A DNA stretch of 36,701 bases from Ophioceras dolichostomum (Eukaryota > Ascomycota > Sordariomycetes > Magnaporthales > Ophioceraceae). The notes below the pieces were generated by a model, which saw only the letters and a program-made list of their open reading frames with translations, was not told where the DNA came from and searched no databases. Below, piece after piece: positions 1-10,653 of the stretch; the first letter of the stretch is position 1; each line of letters begins with the position of its first letter. The position numbers and the translations under genes are program-made. The DNA lies in contig PYST01000367.1 of the NCBI GenBank assembly GCA_003049485.1, forward strand, positions 1 to 36,701. Direction: 5' to 3'.

Positions 1-2781
1 GTAATGTGTGTGTTAAGAGATTATGTGTTGGTTTGGTGGGCTGCACTAACAGCAGCTTGCCAAGAAGTGGTATGTACAAGGAAGGATGACAAAGCAGGGG
101 GAGGGAGAAGCTTACAGGGTGCGCGCAAGCAACCCCGCCGGTGATTGTTTCGCGAAGAATAATGTCCCTTCGGCTCGTAGCGGCCCTCCCGAGTCTTGCG
201 CCTCGGCCTCTGGATCTCGAAACAAGAGTGCCTCTTCGTTTGGCCGTCTAGGAGGTCGAGGGCGGCATCAGGTTCACTGGGAGATTTCCTTCGTCGACAA
301 TGCTTCTTCTCGTATTAACATCGATACAACCAAGGGCCGCACGGTTCTCAACGACAGGGCAGTGCCGCGAAGCTGCCATCAGCTGGACAACGGCTGAACG
401 CCTCTCAGTCTCAATCCATGCCGGAAAGCGGCGAGCCCCCACAAGCTTACAAGGATAAGGAAAGGCTTCCGCCTCGTACCACAGCGGGCCATCACAGTCC
501 CGGGGTATCAATCTCCCTGGAGGGTTGGCATATTGCAATCTGACAGCGCGCGGGATAGAATTCATGCAGACGACTATGATGAGCGAAAGGGTCCTGTGAG
601 TGGTGTTTTCCTATAATAATACAACTGGGCAAGGCAAAGGCGAGGACTGGAACGAGCCTCTGAAATGAAAAGAGGAATATGTTGGAAAGGCAATGGGGAA
701 AGGAACAAGCACGCGTGCCTAATACTACTGAATTCTTGTGTCTCTCTCCCAAAGGAAAGCTATCTGTGCGTTGGTGGGGAGAGCGACCTGATAAAGGCTA
801 CTTGGTAGGTAGATGCCTTGGAAGTTGATGCCTTAGGACTGAGGCAACAGCTGCCACGTGAGCAGGTACCTACTATGAACCAACAGAATACGTACGTACA
901 ATTTAAATCCCTTAACGAGGAACAATTGGAGGGCAAGTCTGGTGACAGTCGAGCGCGTCTTCTGGTCGGTCGAGAGTGCGGACCAGGGCAACGAGCAAGA
1001 TTCTCCGTTTCAGCTCCACGCGAGGCGAGAGGAAGGCAGGCGTGGCCAGGAGGGACAGCGCGCGCGGCGACAGAAAGCAATAAAACACTTGACAGTAGTC
1101 TGCAGCAGGTCTGGGATCTTTGAAATTCAAACATGTCGACTCCGGCGATGGAGGAGCTGAGGATTGAGGTGATAATCAAAGAGGGATGCATTTTGAGAGT
1201 TGTTTGTTTGTTGTGTGGATGGTGTTTGTTGTGGGAGAGGAAGAAGAAGAGAAGACGTGGAAGGTCGTGGAACGAGGAGGACGAGCGCTTTGTGCGAGTA
1301 GGCGGGGAAGGAAGGAAGCAGCTAGTTTGTTGGGGGCAAGTTCGTTTAGGGTCGAGAGGGGTAACAGAGACGGAGCAGGCAGCAGGTCGCTCAAGAACGG
1401 AGGGCTATTGCACAGTATGCAACAGCACCCGACCGATTTGGGGATGGTGGGCCAGGGTAGCTGTCAGGCCACCACAGTACCAGCACCAGCATCTTGAACG
1501 GTTCTTGCCGGTTTCCGTGAGCTACTGTCGCCGTTTCTGCGCTGATCGGACGGTTGCTCCTGCTATGCCATCCCATGTGCATGCCCCAGGGCCATCTAGC
1601 GGTGCAGGAAGGATGGGAAGACAGTTAGATCTATTCTAGCAACAGCAGGCACTGGGCTTCCCTGGTCCGGTGCCCGACAGTGCCTGGCTGCTGTTCCCAG
1701 AGGCCTTGACGGCGGCCTAGCGGCAGCTGCTCAAGGTCTCAAACTGCTAGCAGAAGCTGACATGTGAAGGCAGTCGCAGCACCGCTTGCTGTCGAGCAGT
1801 GTTACAAGGGCTTGTGTGTAATAAGGGCTTGTGGTATTGCAAGGGATAATCTCTAAGGGCATCTCATGGAGGCTTAAGGATCTAGGATCCCCTCTGGATG
1901 AAGATATAATACAACTGCCCTTATATAGACCATCTTTCCTAGATGCCTGAGGCACCTTCTGGGCTTGACGTGGCCTATGGCCCACTCTGCTGCCTAGAAA
2001 GGCCCACTGTAGATTCCTCCGTGTGACAAGCAGCGAGATAACTGCGACGGCTACTTCCCTGCTTGTCCATAGCATGGCCACTACGTGATTGTTGCATGCA
2101 GGCTTGAGTTTCGTTCCTACTGTATAGGGTACTGGATGACCGCAACCTCCTGAGGGTGAGCGTTCCAACTGATCCCTGTATTCAAACAGAAGCAACATCT
2201 TGCCGTGGTTGTGACATGCAAGGTTTCTGCGTGCAACACATTCATGTCCTGTTGGGAGCGAGAGTGCGGACAGTGCCCCAACCATTTCTGACATGGACTG
2301 AACGGCGAGCCAAAGAGGAAAACGGTGGGGTCCGGGTAGCAGTCCTCCTCTGAGGTGGCGGTGCAGTAGGCTCTATTACGTAGCCCTTGCAGCTGCTTCT
2401 TCTGTCACTGCCATTTTTCGAAGCACTGGATGCCCGTAGACTGGAAGGAGCGAAGGCTCACGGCCCGCGTGGTGACCGGCCTCACTGAGCATTCTCATCC
2501 TTCAGTTATGTTCTGCCACTGTAATTCAAGTGAAAGTCACTGGGCGCCGAGGGTTGCGCAAATGGTCGTGGAAGTTTCATGGATAGGTACCTAAAGTGGT
2601 TTCAGGAGTGTGTATTTGACTACTCGTAGGTATCATTTGTCCCATACCAGTGGCTTCCAGCTGGGCCACCAGGAGGTGATCCGCGTACCGGAGTGTGTGT
2701 GATTGAATCAACAGAAAAACGCATCGACACACTTTCACTTTGTCCCCTTCATAGTGTCCAGGCTACGTGTGGTGGAAGCTA
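1..2781. other. gene-poor stretch, no supported gene
   Basis: No reading frame here carries a recognisable domain. The longest is a 187-codon minus-strand frame at 1731-2294 that I do not recognise. Others (86-397 plus, 248-565 minus, 1133-1639 plus) look like chance frames or low-complexity DNA. A TAGGTACCTA palindrome sits at 2584-2593. The whole stretch is best treated as intergenic or decayed DNA. Confidence 0.5.
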
Positions 2782-3657
2782 CTAGAACACGATCATGCCG
2801 CCGATGCCGACCGGACACTCTATGAATTCACTAATAAAGGAAGCCTGAGGCGAGCACTTCTTGCAAGCATACAGCCGCCTGCTAGTGTGCTCGCACCTCC
2901 TGCAAGCGACCGCCCTTTCAAATCTGCCAGAACATCTACGTCCGTGAGAATGCTTCGTACCTTGCAGCCTCAGTTCGAGATCCCTGTCGCACACGTGCGT
3001 CTCGACGGCCTTGCGCTTGTCGCGGGTCTCGCGTCGGAGCCGTTTCCTCCACATTCCTCGAAGCCTTTTGAGAGACTTAGCGGGCCGTATCCTTGGTTTC
3101 GCCTGAGCAGTTGCTGCCGCTGGGATCGAGACGCCGATGACAGGAGCTAAGGGCCGAGGGGGCTGCATATGCTGGAAAACGTCGGAGATCCCGGCCAGGG
3201 CCGCAGTGAGGATCTCGGTGAGGCCGATGACGAGCTGAATGCGCTGGATGCGGTTGTGGTGCTTGAAATGGTATAGGATCTCGATGAAGAGGAGTCTGGT
3301 AAGGGCGAAGAAGTACTAGAAAGGCTAGATAGTATGGTACAGGACGATGACACAGTGGACGATCGTCGAGTTGGGGGAGCGGTCGACGCTGTGGCTAAGT
3401 TGGCGTTCAGTCTCGTTGAGGAGCTCGTGCCCGTGCTGGTTCCCGGAATTTCCGGAATTGGCGATAGTTTGGCCTTGTTCTTGGGAGGGCGTTTTCTCTT
3501 GTACATGTTGAGCTCCGGTGTTGTGGTCTGGTCTATTCATATCCTGTTTCAGCATCGCAAGCATCATCAAGGTAAATCATTTGAACTTCCTCTGGCTCAC
3601 ATACCTGTCTGATTGCCTGCTGGAAAATGACGTTAACGAGATCAGGATGCTTGCATG
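2782..3657 (-). pseudogene. broken gene of unknown function, two in-frame TAGs
   Basis: A minus-strand frame runs from 3543 to 2782 (254 codons) and is interrupted only by TAG at 3325-3327 and TAG at 3316-3318. Around the stops the translation looks like real protein, for example HELLNETERQLSHSVDR before and RIQRIQLVIGLTEILTAALA after. A short upstream exon above 3605 reads HPDLVNVIFQQAIRQ. It joins in phase through a 61-nt intron at 3544-3604 that starts GTATGT and ends CAG. The C-terminal part is basic and Cys/Arg rich. I do not recognise the family. Both stops are one C-to-T change from CAG, so this looks like a gene inactivated recently. The start codon and any further 5' exons were not found. 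Confidence 0.45.
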
Positions 3658-4156
3658 GGGTTCGATATGAACCGCGGTTATCTTATTCCGATAATATTGA
3701 GTGGCTGCACTAGAGAATGATCGTTCGATTGCCTAGGTGCAAAGGTGCTGGGTGTGTAGGAGAGCTCACAGTAGATGGCGTCGCAGGAGCAGCGGGCATA
3801 ATAAACGCCACCTCAGTGGGGACTATGGGTAGAGGTGAGCCTGTAACAGCGCCCAACTACCTACTGACCACGCCTGGCCGAGGCCTCTCGGCCCGGACCG
3901 CCTGCGTTAGCTCCACTGAAAGCTGAACCATGCTCGTGGAGAAACAAAAGCATCAGTCGAGCGATTCGCAATTTCGCCCTCTGGCCGCACTGCTGCCACG
4001 CACACAGCGCTTTGCGGCACAGATAATACAGGCTGGCTCAAATCTTCATTGTGGTAGGCAAAGGCCAAGTCGTCGATCTAAAAAAAAATAACACGGCGCT
4101 CAAACATTTCCACTCATAGCAAGGTAGGTAGTACTGGATGCTGTATTGAATACCTA
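3658..4156. other. intergenic, nothing recognised
   Basis: A 69-codon plus frame at 3717-3926 shows no domain, and no RNA gene or repeat was seen. A short poly-A tract lies near 4080. Confidence 0.5.
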
Positions 4157-4772
4157 TCAAGCAAATCTAGTCCTAGGGTTTCGTGCCCGGGAGATTGTGT
4201 CCGAGTTCGGGAGGATGAATGCGAGGACAACGGAGATGAGAGTGAGTACGGCACTGTTGAAGAGAAAACGCTGGCGACATCGGTGGTACAATTTCGTTAG
4301 TTAGGTTGTACGGGAGTATAGCCGAACCAGTTTTTCAACTCGCGAGGAGGGAGTACAACGTACCAAACGCCAGCCCTCCAAGTCATTGTGTCCGTCCGAG
4401 TTTAGGATCGCGATCGGGAACAGACCACCGAACGCCTTGCCCAGGTGCAAGCTAGCGTAGAGGATTGCGGCGCGAAGGATGAACTGCTTTCGAGTGTGGA
4501 ACAGGGAGAGGATGTACAACGCTCCTGGGAAGACAAAGCCTTCGACGACACCGAGGAACACTTTGGCAGCCGGTAGACCGCCGGCTACAGGTAAGCGGGA
4601 AAGTCAGTCACTACACGCGCGTTCGGAGGGGAAGAAGGAGAGAATGGAGGGCAAGGATAGTACCCTTGTGCACAACAGCCATGAGGACACTCATCAATTC
4701 CCAAGTGGCCATACCAGCGCCGATGTAGGGTCCAGGCCAAGTGATCTTTCTCGCAGCCATGTTGAAAGGATT
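4157..4772 (-). pseudogene. MFS permease remnant (anion:cation symporter type), three exons
   Basis: Three minus-strand exons splice in phase. Exon 4664-4772 starts after a TTTTCCAG acceptor and reads NPFNMAARKITWPGPYIG. Exon 4364-4584 follows an intron running from GTACTA to CTGTAG and holds KVFLGVVEGFVFPGALY and HTRKQFILRAAILY. Exon 4157-4270 follows an intron beginning GTACGT and reads RFLFNSAVLTLISVVLAFI before a TGA. This matches TM3 to TM6 of the fungal allantoate/nicotinate-type MFS permeases: the LGxxEGxxFPG helix, the conserved TRK loop and the GWR before TM6. The N-terminal helices and everything after TM6 are missing, so the protein is about a quarter of the usual 480-520 residues. 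Upstream exons may exist between 4.8 and 5.25 kb (a GTAAGG donor lies near 5210), but I could not join them. It is probably non-functional as a transporter. Confidence 0.6.
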
Positions 4773-5835
4773 CTGGAAAACCACGACAGGTCGAACCCTC
4801 GTCCGTTAGCATCTTCTTTTTCTTCTTCTCCCCGAGGGCCGTCCGTCCTCCGGCCATAGACAGCTAGATAGATAGCAGCTGGGACGGGAGCAAATGACGG
4901 GGGGACAAGAAGTAGTCAGTACGTACTGTAATTACAGAACAAAATCGAGAAAGCCGTCCGATTGTCGAGGTCGGCCTTCTTGTCCGAGCCCGAAGACGTC
5001 CTTTTTCTTTGTTGTAGGAGTGGGTGGGGACAACTTGACAATGCCGTTTCAATGAAGAAGAGGAAGAAGAGTTTTGTGTGAAGAAGGAATTGGTCTCTGT
5101 GTCGTTGGCCTTTTTGATTGTGTGCGGCTCTGCTTCCTCGTCCCAGGGCGAAGACCCGGCTAGCGTCGAAGAGACGGAAGAAAACTCTAGTTGCAACGGA
5201 ACAGAACCTTACCGAGCATGCGATGCCAGAATTTCCCAATTCCCTCCATCCTCCCTTTTTTTTTATTTGTTGTCGCCGTTGTCTCTGAGGCTTTCTTCAT
5301 TTCCCCACCGATTTGTGGAGGTCGGCGCCCAAGAGGAAACGACCCGACTCCAACTGGATCCAGTGTCTTCCGCGCCCTCTCTTCTCGCTTCCCCTCCCTT
5401 TCTTCTTCACATCCACAAAATTCTCTGACCTGACGAGCAGTCTCCTCTGTAGTTCGCCGCCCCCGCTGGGAGGGCTTGCTGAAACAAGAGAACGAGAGCC
5501 AAGGGCGGCCTGGCTGTTGCCAACGAGAGAAGTTTTCCTGTTTGACTAGCAGTCGCCCACCTCCCCTTGCCGTCTCCCTAATTTGCCCCCGGCCGTTACC
5601 ACTTGTGCTGCTGCTATGGAATGAATACAGCAGGTTAGGTCGGTAATTTCTTAGGTTACTGTCCGCTCGAATTCGTTCTGTCCTGCATCGTCACCCCATC
5701 CCACGCGACACGACACTCCCACAGCGTGAGCAGTGGCGCCTCCGCCGCGTCCTACGACCTTCCGCCGCGCTTCTACGGCCACAACTCCATCAACGCCGTC
5801 TCGCTCCGCTAGCGCCGCGTTCTCAACCGTCCGGA
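4773..5835. other. intergenic / decayed DNA
   Basis: Low-complexity pyrimidine- and purine-rich DNA with no recognisable domain. The stretch could hide lost 5' exons of the MFS remnant (minus) or a lost 3' part of the dehydrogenase relic. A short plus-strand frame near 5735-5810 looks protein-like but ends at a TAG and is not assignable. Confidence 0.4.
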
Positions 5836-6390
5836 TCCCCTTTCAGCACGAACCGCAGCCTTCGTCGCCCGCCCGACCCAGTCCAGGTCCTCCCAGCTCA
5901 GCATCAAGTTCAGCAGTCCCCTGCTCTCAGCCTTCGCAACACCCGCTCTCCCTAGCGCACCCTCCTCCCCCTCCTCCACAGCCCTTATCCAATCGTTCCT
6001 CTCCCGCCGACCCAGCACGGGCGAGTCGACCGTCAAGAAAATCGCCGCGGCGCCCGGCTTCTCCACCCTGCGTACCAGCGCCAGCGCCTTCGCCCTGCCC
6101 CGTGCTGCCCCATATACAGCCGGAACGCCAGCAGCGGCTATTTCTGCTTCCGCTTCTCGCCGCCACCGATCACCAACCACCCACCGACCTCCTCCGGACG
6201 TCCCTCCGTGAACACCGCCTCGAGCGCCGCCGCCGTCGGCATACAGCAACTACGTGATCCCCTCGCGGCCACACGCAAGCGCGATGAGCAGCTCTCCATC
6301 GCTCAAGATCACATACTTACCGAGGCCTCATGTGCTGATGGGCAACGAGACGGGATGCCGGCCGGCAAGAGGCCTTGCTATTGTGTTTCG
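5836..6390 (-). pseudogene. FMN-dependent alpha-hydroxyacid dehydrogenase relic
   Basis: Minus-strand pieces follow the order of the FMN_dh domain (L-lactate dehydrogenase/cytochrome b2/glycolate oxidase). First come HPVSLPIS and GLGKYVILSDGELLIALAC, equivalent to the conserved PAGLGKLAHPDGE region. Then come GREGIT, PTAAALEAVFTEGRPEE, a QLY-like AFRLYMGQHG strand, LVRRVEKPGAAAIFLTVDSP with VLGRRER, and finally LLNLMLSWEDLDWVG. The TVDSPVLGRRER segment is diagnostic. The relic is broken by TGA at 6328-6330, TAG at 6250-6252 (where the family commonly has Gln), TAG at 6138-6140 and several frame changes. The catalytic Arg/His region and the phosphate-binding end are gone. It is clearly dead. 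The plus-strand frame across it at 5733-6257 is a shadow. Confidence 0.6.
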
Positions 6391-7257
6391 CCAGCTCAGC
6401 GGCGTCGACTGTGCTGGAGCCGCTTTTACCCTGTTGGTCTGCTTCTCCACGGATAAACTGCCTATCCTTCTCTGGGAGTATCACAGAGCCGATCGTCCGC
6501 TGAGCACCAGTAGCCAGAAAGCGGTAACAGCAGTAGCAGCGTCGCTCATCTCCTCCTCCTCCTCCCACATTACGAGTTCCTCAAACACACGAATCATTTT
6601 ACCAATGAATGCCATTCTGTCAGAGAACTCCCTGAGCATCACTATTCGGAAAAGCAACGAGGCGAGGGGATTGCCCTGTCCAGGAAAGACCCAGATGAAC
6701 CCAGGCACAGCGTGCGCGATCCATCTTCATCCCCCATCCGAGAGGTTCTTCGTAAGAGGGTCCGTCCTGCTTTGTGTTTCGTTATTCCCCCACAAAGTGG
6801 TCCCTCTTGTGGATCGATCAGCAACTCGTTTGGGGTAAAACTGATGAGAAGATGAGAGAGGTCGATCTGGGCTGCGGGGAATGTGGCGGGCATAAAAGAC
6901 GGCCTGTCTCCTTCGTCTTCATTCACCTCTGTTGTCGCTTGAGGCTGCTCGATTCGAATGCGCATCCGTGGGCGGGGCCTACAATGTGGCTGGTACCACG
7001 TTACCCGCCCCATACTGTATACTACCGCGTAAAGCACACGCGAATAGGTCGGAAACACAATACAAAGGACAATATTGCACATTAGCTTGTACTATGCTCT
7101 GTCTGTCGGGCAGGCGGAGGCTTTTTCTTGTTATGGATGATATCTTAAGTGAATTGAGTTCTTCCATCCTGTGTGTATAAGACCATGCCTGCGGCTCTTG
7201 GAACACCGAGTTTCCTCGCAGACGCTTCGCAGGCAGTAATATGTTAACAGCTCTAAC
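6391..7257. other. intergenic, nothing recognised
   Basis: Several overlapping frames exist on both strands, but none has a recognisable domain. A CTCCTC microsatellite lies near 6550-6567. The decayed N-terminal part of the dehydrogenase relic may extend into the first part of this stretch. Confidence 0.4.
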
Positions 7258-7273
7258 ACTACAAAGGTGGCCC
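7258..7273 (+). repeat. left target-site duplication of the LINE relic
   Basis: Reads ACTACAAAGGTGGCCC. It matches the right copy except for one missing A. Confidence 0.5.
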
Positions 7274-7746
7274 CCAAAAGAGGCCCCGACGGTCGCAGGG
7301 GTTAAAGGAATGGCCAGAAAGCTCGGGAGGAACGCCTGGAACGACTGGTGGAAGGAAGGGACCACCAATCGGTATAAGGAACTAGGGCTTACGGAGGTGC
7401 ACACCTCCTGCCCCTAGCACTCTCCCTCCCACGCCGCACCCTCCACCAGCTTATCGCTGCCCGGACCGGCCACGGAGACTCTTAGTGGTACCACGAGAAG
7501 TTCGACCACGCCGAAAACCCCCCCTGCTTCTGCGGGGAAGGCCGGACCCCAGCGCACATGGTATATTGCCGAAAGGCGTGCCAGCTCCGCACTTCCTGGC
7601 CTAAAGCCGACCCGGCTCCTAAGAGCAACCGATACGAATACTGGAAACGTTTAATCCAGAAACCGGAGCTGTTCGAGCGCTTTACTAAAACGACCAAATT
7701 CTTCACAGAGATATGCCCGTGGAAGAAGGCGCCAATAAGCGCATAA
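7262..7746 (+). pseudogene. LINE ORF2 C-terminal fragment (after RT/RNase H)
   Basis: The first frame reads KGMARKLGRNAWNDWWKEG then NRYKELGL. A frameshift near 7390-7410 moves to LSLPRRTLHQLIAARTGHGD. After TAG at 7483-7485 come WYHEKFDHAENPPCFCGEG and PAHMVYCRKACQLRTSWP, and the frame ends at TAA 7744-7746. The order 'LxxAARTGHGD', 'YHxxFxH', a CxC...H...C zinc knuckle, and a final FERFTKTTKFFTEICPW block is typical of the C-terminal tail of fungal Tad/Tad1-type LINE ORF2 proteins. The endonuclease and reverse-transcriptase domains are absent, so this fragment cannot be autonomous. Confidence 0.65.
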
Positions 7747-8193
7747 ACTAAATAATAACCACCCACCACCCGCAAAAGGCTCAAGGACCTCTAAGCGGCT
7801 GACTTTCCGGACGCGGCACACCAGTATCGCTCGCTCCCACGACAACCAACCGCCTCCTTCTTCAAGGACAGATATAGCATTAAAACGCCCACAGCAGCCG
7901 CCACAAACGGAAGCAATGAAACGCCGAGCGCCAGCCCCGAGCTAATAGGGGGGCGGGAATGCGGCTTGAAGAACACGTACGCAATGGGGCGCCACGCCCC
8001 AGAGCATGATATGCTAGCTATTCCTCGTTCTGTGTTTGCGTTTCCTCTCTTTAACCTCACATTCAAGCACTAGCTCCTTGTGTATAGTCGCTCGGTAGTC
8101 GCTAGCACGTCTTATGCCCCTCGGGAGGCAGGGATCTCGGGCAGATTCCGACTTCAGACGTTAAATACATCATCATAATCATCATCATCATCA

Positions 8194-8210
8194 ACTACAA
8201 AAGGTGGCCC
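8194..8210 (+). repeat. right target-site duplication of the LINE relic
   Basis: Reads ACTACAAAAGGTGGCCC, directly after the TCA-rich tail. It pairs with 7258-7273. Confidence 0.5.
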
Positions 8211-8265
8211 TGAATCTCCGAAACATAATAATAATTTCATTTACCAGTCTTCATTCCCCCTCCTC

Positions 8266-9240
8266 CTACAAAAGCCTCGCATCCCCAACAACAGGCCTAT
8301 GATCACTAATAAACACACCCCCGACCTTGTTCCCCCAAATCTCATACCTCGTCACCTCAAACGTCCTCCCCGCCGCCGGGCCCAGCCACACAAAGTCGAT
8401 CCTGCTGCTGCTGGCCAGACCCGCATCGCTAAACCCCGTATACGTCGCCTGGTAAGCCCCGACCCTCTTCTCTGCGCCCGCCAGGTCAAACATCTCGCCC
8501 GTCATGTACCCCGTGTCCGCCAGCGTCTTGAACGCGTCCGCTCCCGGCGCCGAGTTGAAATCGCCCGTCAGCGACACGCCCACGTCGTCGTCGCCGGCGG
8601 GCCCACCGCCCCCGTGCACGGCCACGAGGGCCTTGATGCGGTCCAGCACGATCTTCACCCCTTCTCTGCGCGCCTGCCCCGAAACGTTGTCGAGGTGCGT
8701 GTTGGCGTGGATGAACTTCTTCTTCTTGCTGGATGACCCGTCGTCCGTCGTCTCAAAGACCACAATAGACACAACCCGCCTGGACCCCGCGCCCCACCCC
8801 TTCGACGGCACATCGGGCGTGGGCGACAGCCAGCGCGTCTCGGCGTACAGCGGCGTCAGCTGGTCGGTGCGGTACAGAATCGGCGAGTACTCGCCGGCCC
8901 TCGCGCCGTCGTCGCGGCCGACGCCGAAGTGCGTCCAGGGCGGCCCCAGGCCGGACAGGATGTCTGAGAGCTGGTTGTCGAGGACCTCCTGCAGGCCGAT
9001 GACGGTCAGGGAGCCCGTGGGCGCCGCGGAGGAGATGTTGGCGAGGGTCTGGATCACGAGAGGCGCGCGGTCGGTCCAGGGCTTCTCGTTGGCCTCGCGC
9101 TGCGACTTGGGGGCGTCGTAGCGGATGTTGAAGGTCGCGAGGCGGAGGCGGTGGGAGGACTGAGAGGAGGAGGACACCTCCGCGACGGTGGTGGTGGTGA
9201 CGGCCGCGAGGAGGTTGGTGAGAATGAATGACAGGTGCAT
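8266..9240 (-). CDS. secreted endonuclease/exonuclease/phosphatase-family protein
   Basis: Single-exon, 324 aa. I chose the ATG at 9240 over the longer frame (9378) because it gives a signal peptide (MHLSFILTNLLAAVTTTTVA) directly before the mature domain. All EEP fold motifs are present: Asn in TFNIRYD (about 38), the metal-binding Glu in IGLQEVL (85), His in NTHLDN (182), Asp and Asn in LTGDFNS (227, 229), Asp in RIDFVWL (282) and the final ISDHRPV (Asp313, His314). The protein should therefore be a Mg-dependent phosphodiesterase or phosphomonoesterase. Secreted fungal members of this group are usually annotated as endonuclease/exonuclease/phosphatase, and the substrate (nucleic acid, phospholipid or sugar phosphate) cannot be read from the sequence. 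A lysine run follows the Ser-rich loop near residue 172. It ends in TAG, which shows that TAG is a normal stop here. Frames on the opposite strand are shadows. Confidence 0.9.
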   Translation of the reverse strand: MHLSFILTNLLAAVTTTTVAEVSSSSQSSHRLRLATFNIRYDAPKSQREANEKPWTDRAPLVIQTLANISSAAPTGSLTVIGLQEVLDNQLSDILSGLGPPWTHFGVGRDDGARAGEYSPILYRTDQLTPLYAETRWLSPTPDVPSKGWGAGSRRVVSIVVFETTDDGSSSKKKKFIHANTHLDNVSGQARREGVKIVLDRIKALVAVHGGGGPAGDDDVGVSLTGDFNSAPGADAFKTLADTGYMTGEMFDLAGAEKRVGAYQATYTGFSDAGLASSSRIDFVWLGPAAGRTFEVTRYEIWGNKVGGVFISDHRPVVGDARLL

Positions 9241-10653
9241 TTTTGCGATTGTAGAGACGAATGACGATGGAAGAGAGTAACCGGGGCTTCCGAGTGGTAG
9301 AGCGCTGCTGGGAGTTGGGTGTTCGCTTTCCACTTTAGGCAGAATTGATGCAGATGCCACGGAACTTGCCGTCCGCACCGCTCAGAGGCAGCTGCACGGT
9401 AGGTTACACGCGCAACGAGACGTCGGGTGTGCCTGACGTCGATCGAATGGCAAGATAGGTGGTTAAGAACGGCTCGTCCATTGTAAAGATGCAATCTCCC
9501 CGCATCGGGGCGAGCTGGTTTGCCTGCGACGGCCCGTCGGGCTGTGCAGAAAGCTTCTGGACTGATTTGTGGAGATTTTCCGAAGGCTCAGGGGAGCTCA
9601 GGATCGTGCGGCTCGGTTTCAGTGGGGGCTGATGCTGATCTTGATCCTTCACAGGGGATCGATCCCAGCCGTGGGGGCGAGGCGTGTCGAACGTTTCTCC
9701 CAAAATAGAATTGGCGTACTTCCGGTTCCTTCAGCGAGTGGGACATTACCGTTGCGGATCGACGACACTAAGGCGGACGGCCTTGACGGAAACGATATCG
9801 CACCTAACGCATGCACCCACATACCCGCCCAAGTGGTCAGTCATCAATACTGCAACTTACGGCGGAATTTGAAACTGACCCTGAGTGCCTTATATCCATG
9901 CCAGCAAACCGCTAGTAACCCTCCCGCCGAGATCCTCAGCGCTTCATGGGCCAGTTTTACATATAGTGATCCAAGCGATCCCCGAAGCTGGCTGGAGTGA
10001 CATCTGGCTAGGTGGCCTTTCTTTTGCCTAGAACACTGTCCGTCTGGCAGTGCTATGATAGCTCCTGCGAGGGCGGTTCTTGATGTTGCATTGTTGACCT
10101 CTGCTGTGCTTTGTCTTGGTCGTCCTTGTCTTGGTCCCTTGTCCGGTCGAGATGTGGTTCCGTTTGTGGGCTTGGAGAGCCATGTATGGGGCGACGATAA
10201 TCTGGACGTGGTTCTCGGCGAGACAGCTCGAACCGTTCAGGTCTTACAACGAAGAATCTTGCGTTGGGCATCGGCCCGCAATATCGTCTGCACATCACGC
10301 CCTGGCCGGCCTGCGTGATCGACTGGGATCCATACAACCGGATCAGGGGCGTCGAGGACTGTGGGGTTTTGTCTGGGACAGCGCGGACGGAGGCGGATGA
10401 GGTCCAGACCGCGGCACGAACGCTTGCCGCAGTAAATTAGGATCAGCCTAATTCCCAGACATGTGCGCCAATGGGTTGGTGCCGCTGTGATGCGTATGTG
10501 CTATCTCTCGCTTCTCTGCGGCTATTTATGTCCTGTACGTAGTAGCTCCAAAGACCCGTCAGAGAGAGAAATAACCGGGAGTTCGGGGCTTAAAGATGGA
10601 CTTAGTGATGGGGTAGGCCCTTCGGCCGGGCGAGAAGCGGTTGGCTTCATCTG
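9241..10653. other. intergenic, no supported gene
   Basis: The upstream (5') region of the EEP gene occupies the first part. The remaining frames (for example 9404-9703 minus and 10116-10400 plus) show no domain. No RNA gene was seen. Confidence 0.5.

Larger units (their letters stand above)
7258..8210 (+). mobile_element. 5'-truncated Tad-like LINE relic with flanking target-site duplication
   Basis: The core at about 7274-8193 contains the 3' end of a non-LTR retrotransposon ORF2, a roughly 450-bp 3' untranslated region and an imperfect TCA-repeat tail at 8167-8193. Near-identical 16-17 bp direct repeats bracket it (7258-7273 and 8194-8210). They differ by one A in an A run and read like a target-site duplication. 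Truncation at the 5' end, a simple-repeat 3' tail and a target-site duplication are the hallmarks of target-primed reverse transcription. The copy is old: its ORF has a stop and at least one frameshift. It lies just beyond the 3' end of the neighbouring minus-strand gene (8266) without disrupting it. Confidence 0.6.

Noticed and set aside
1133..1639. 168-codon plus-strand frame
   Set aside because: Low-complexity Arg/Trp/Cys-rich translation without a domain, overlapped by other equally open frames.
5733..6257. 174-codon Pro/Ser-rich plus-strand frame
   Set aside because: Low-complexity shadow of the FMN dehydrogenase relic on the other strand.
8504..9121. 205-codon plus-strand frame
   Set aside because: Antisense shadow of the EEP-family gene.
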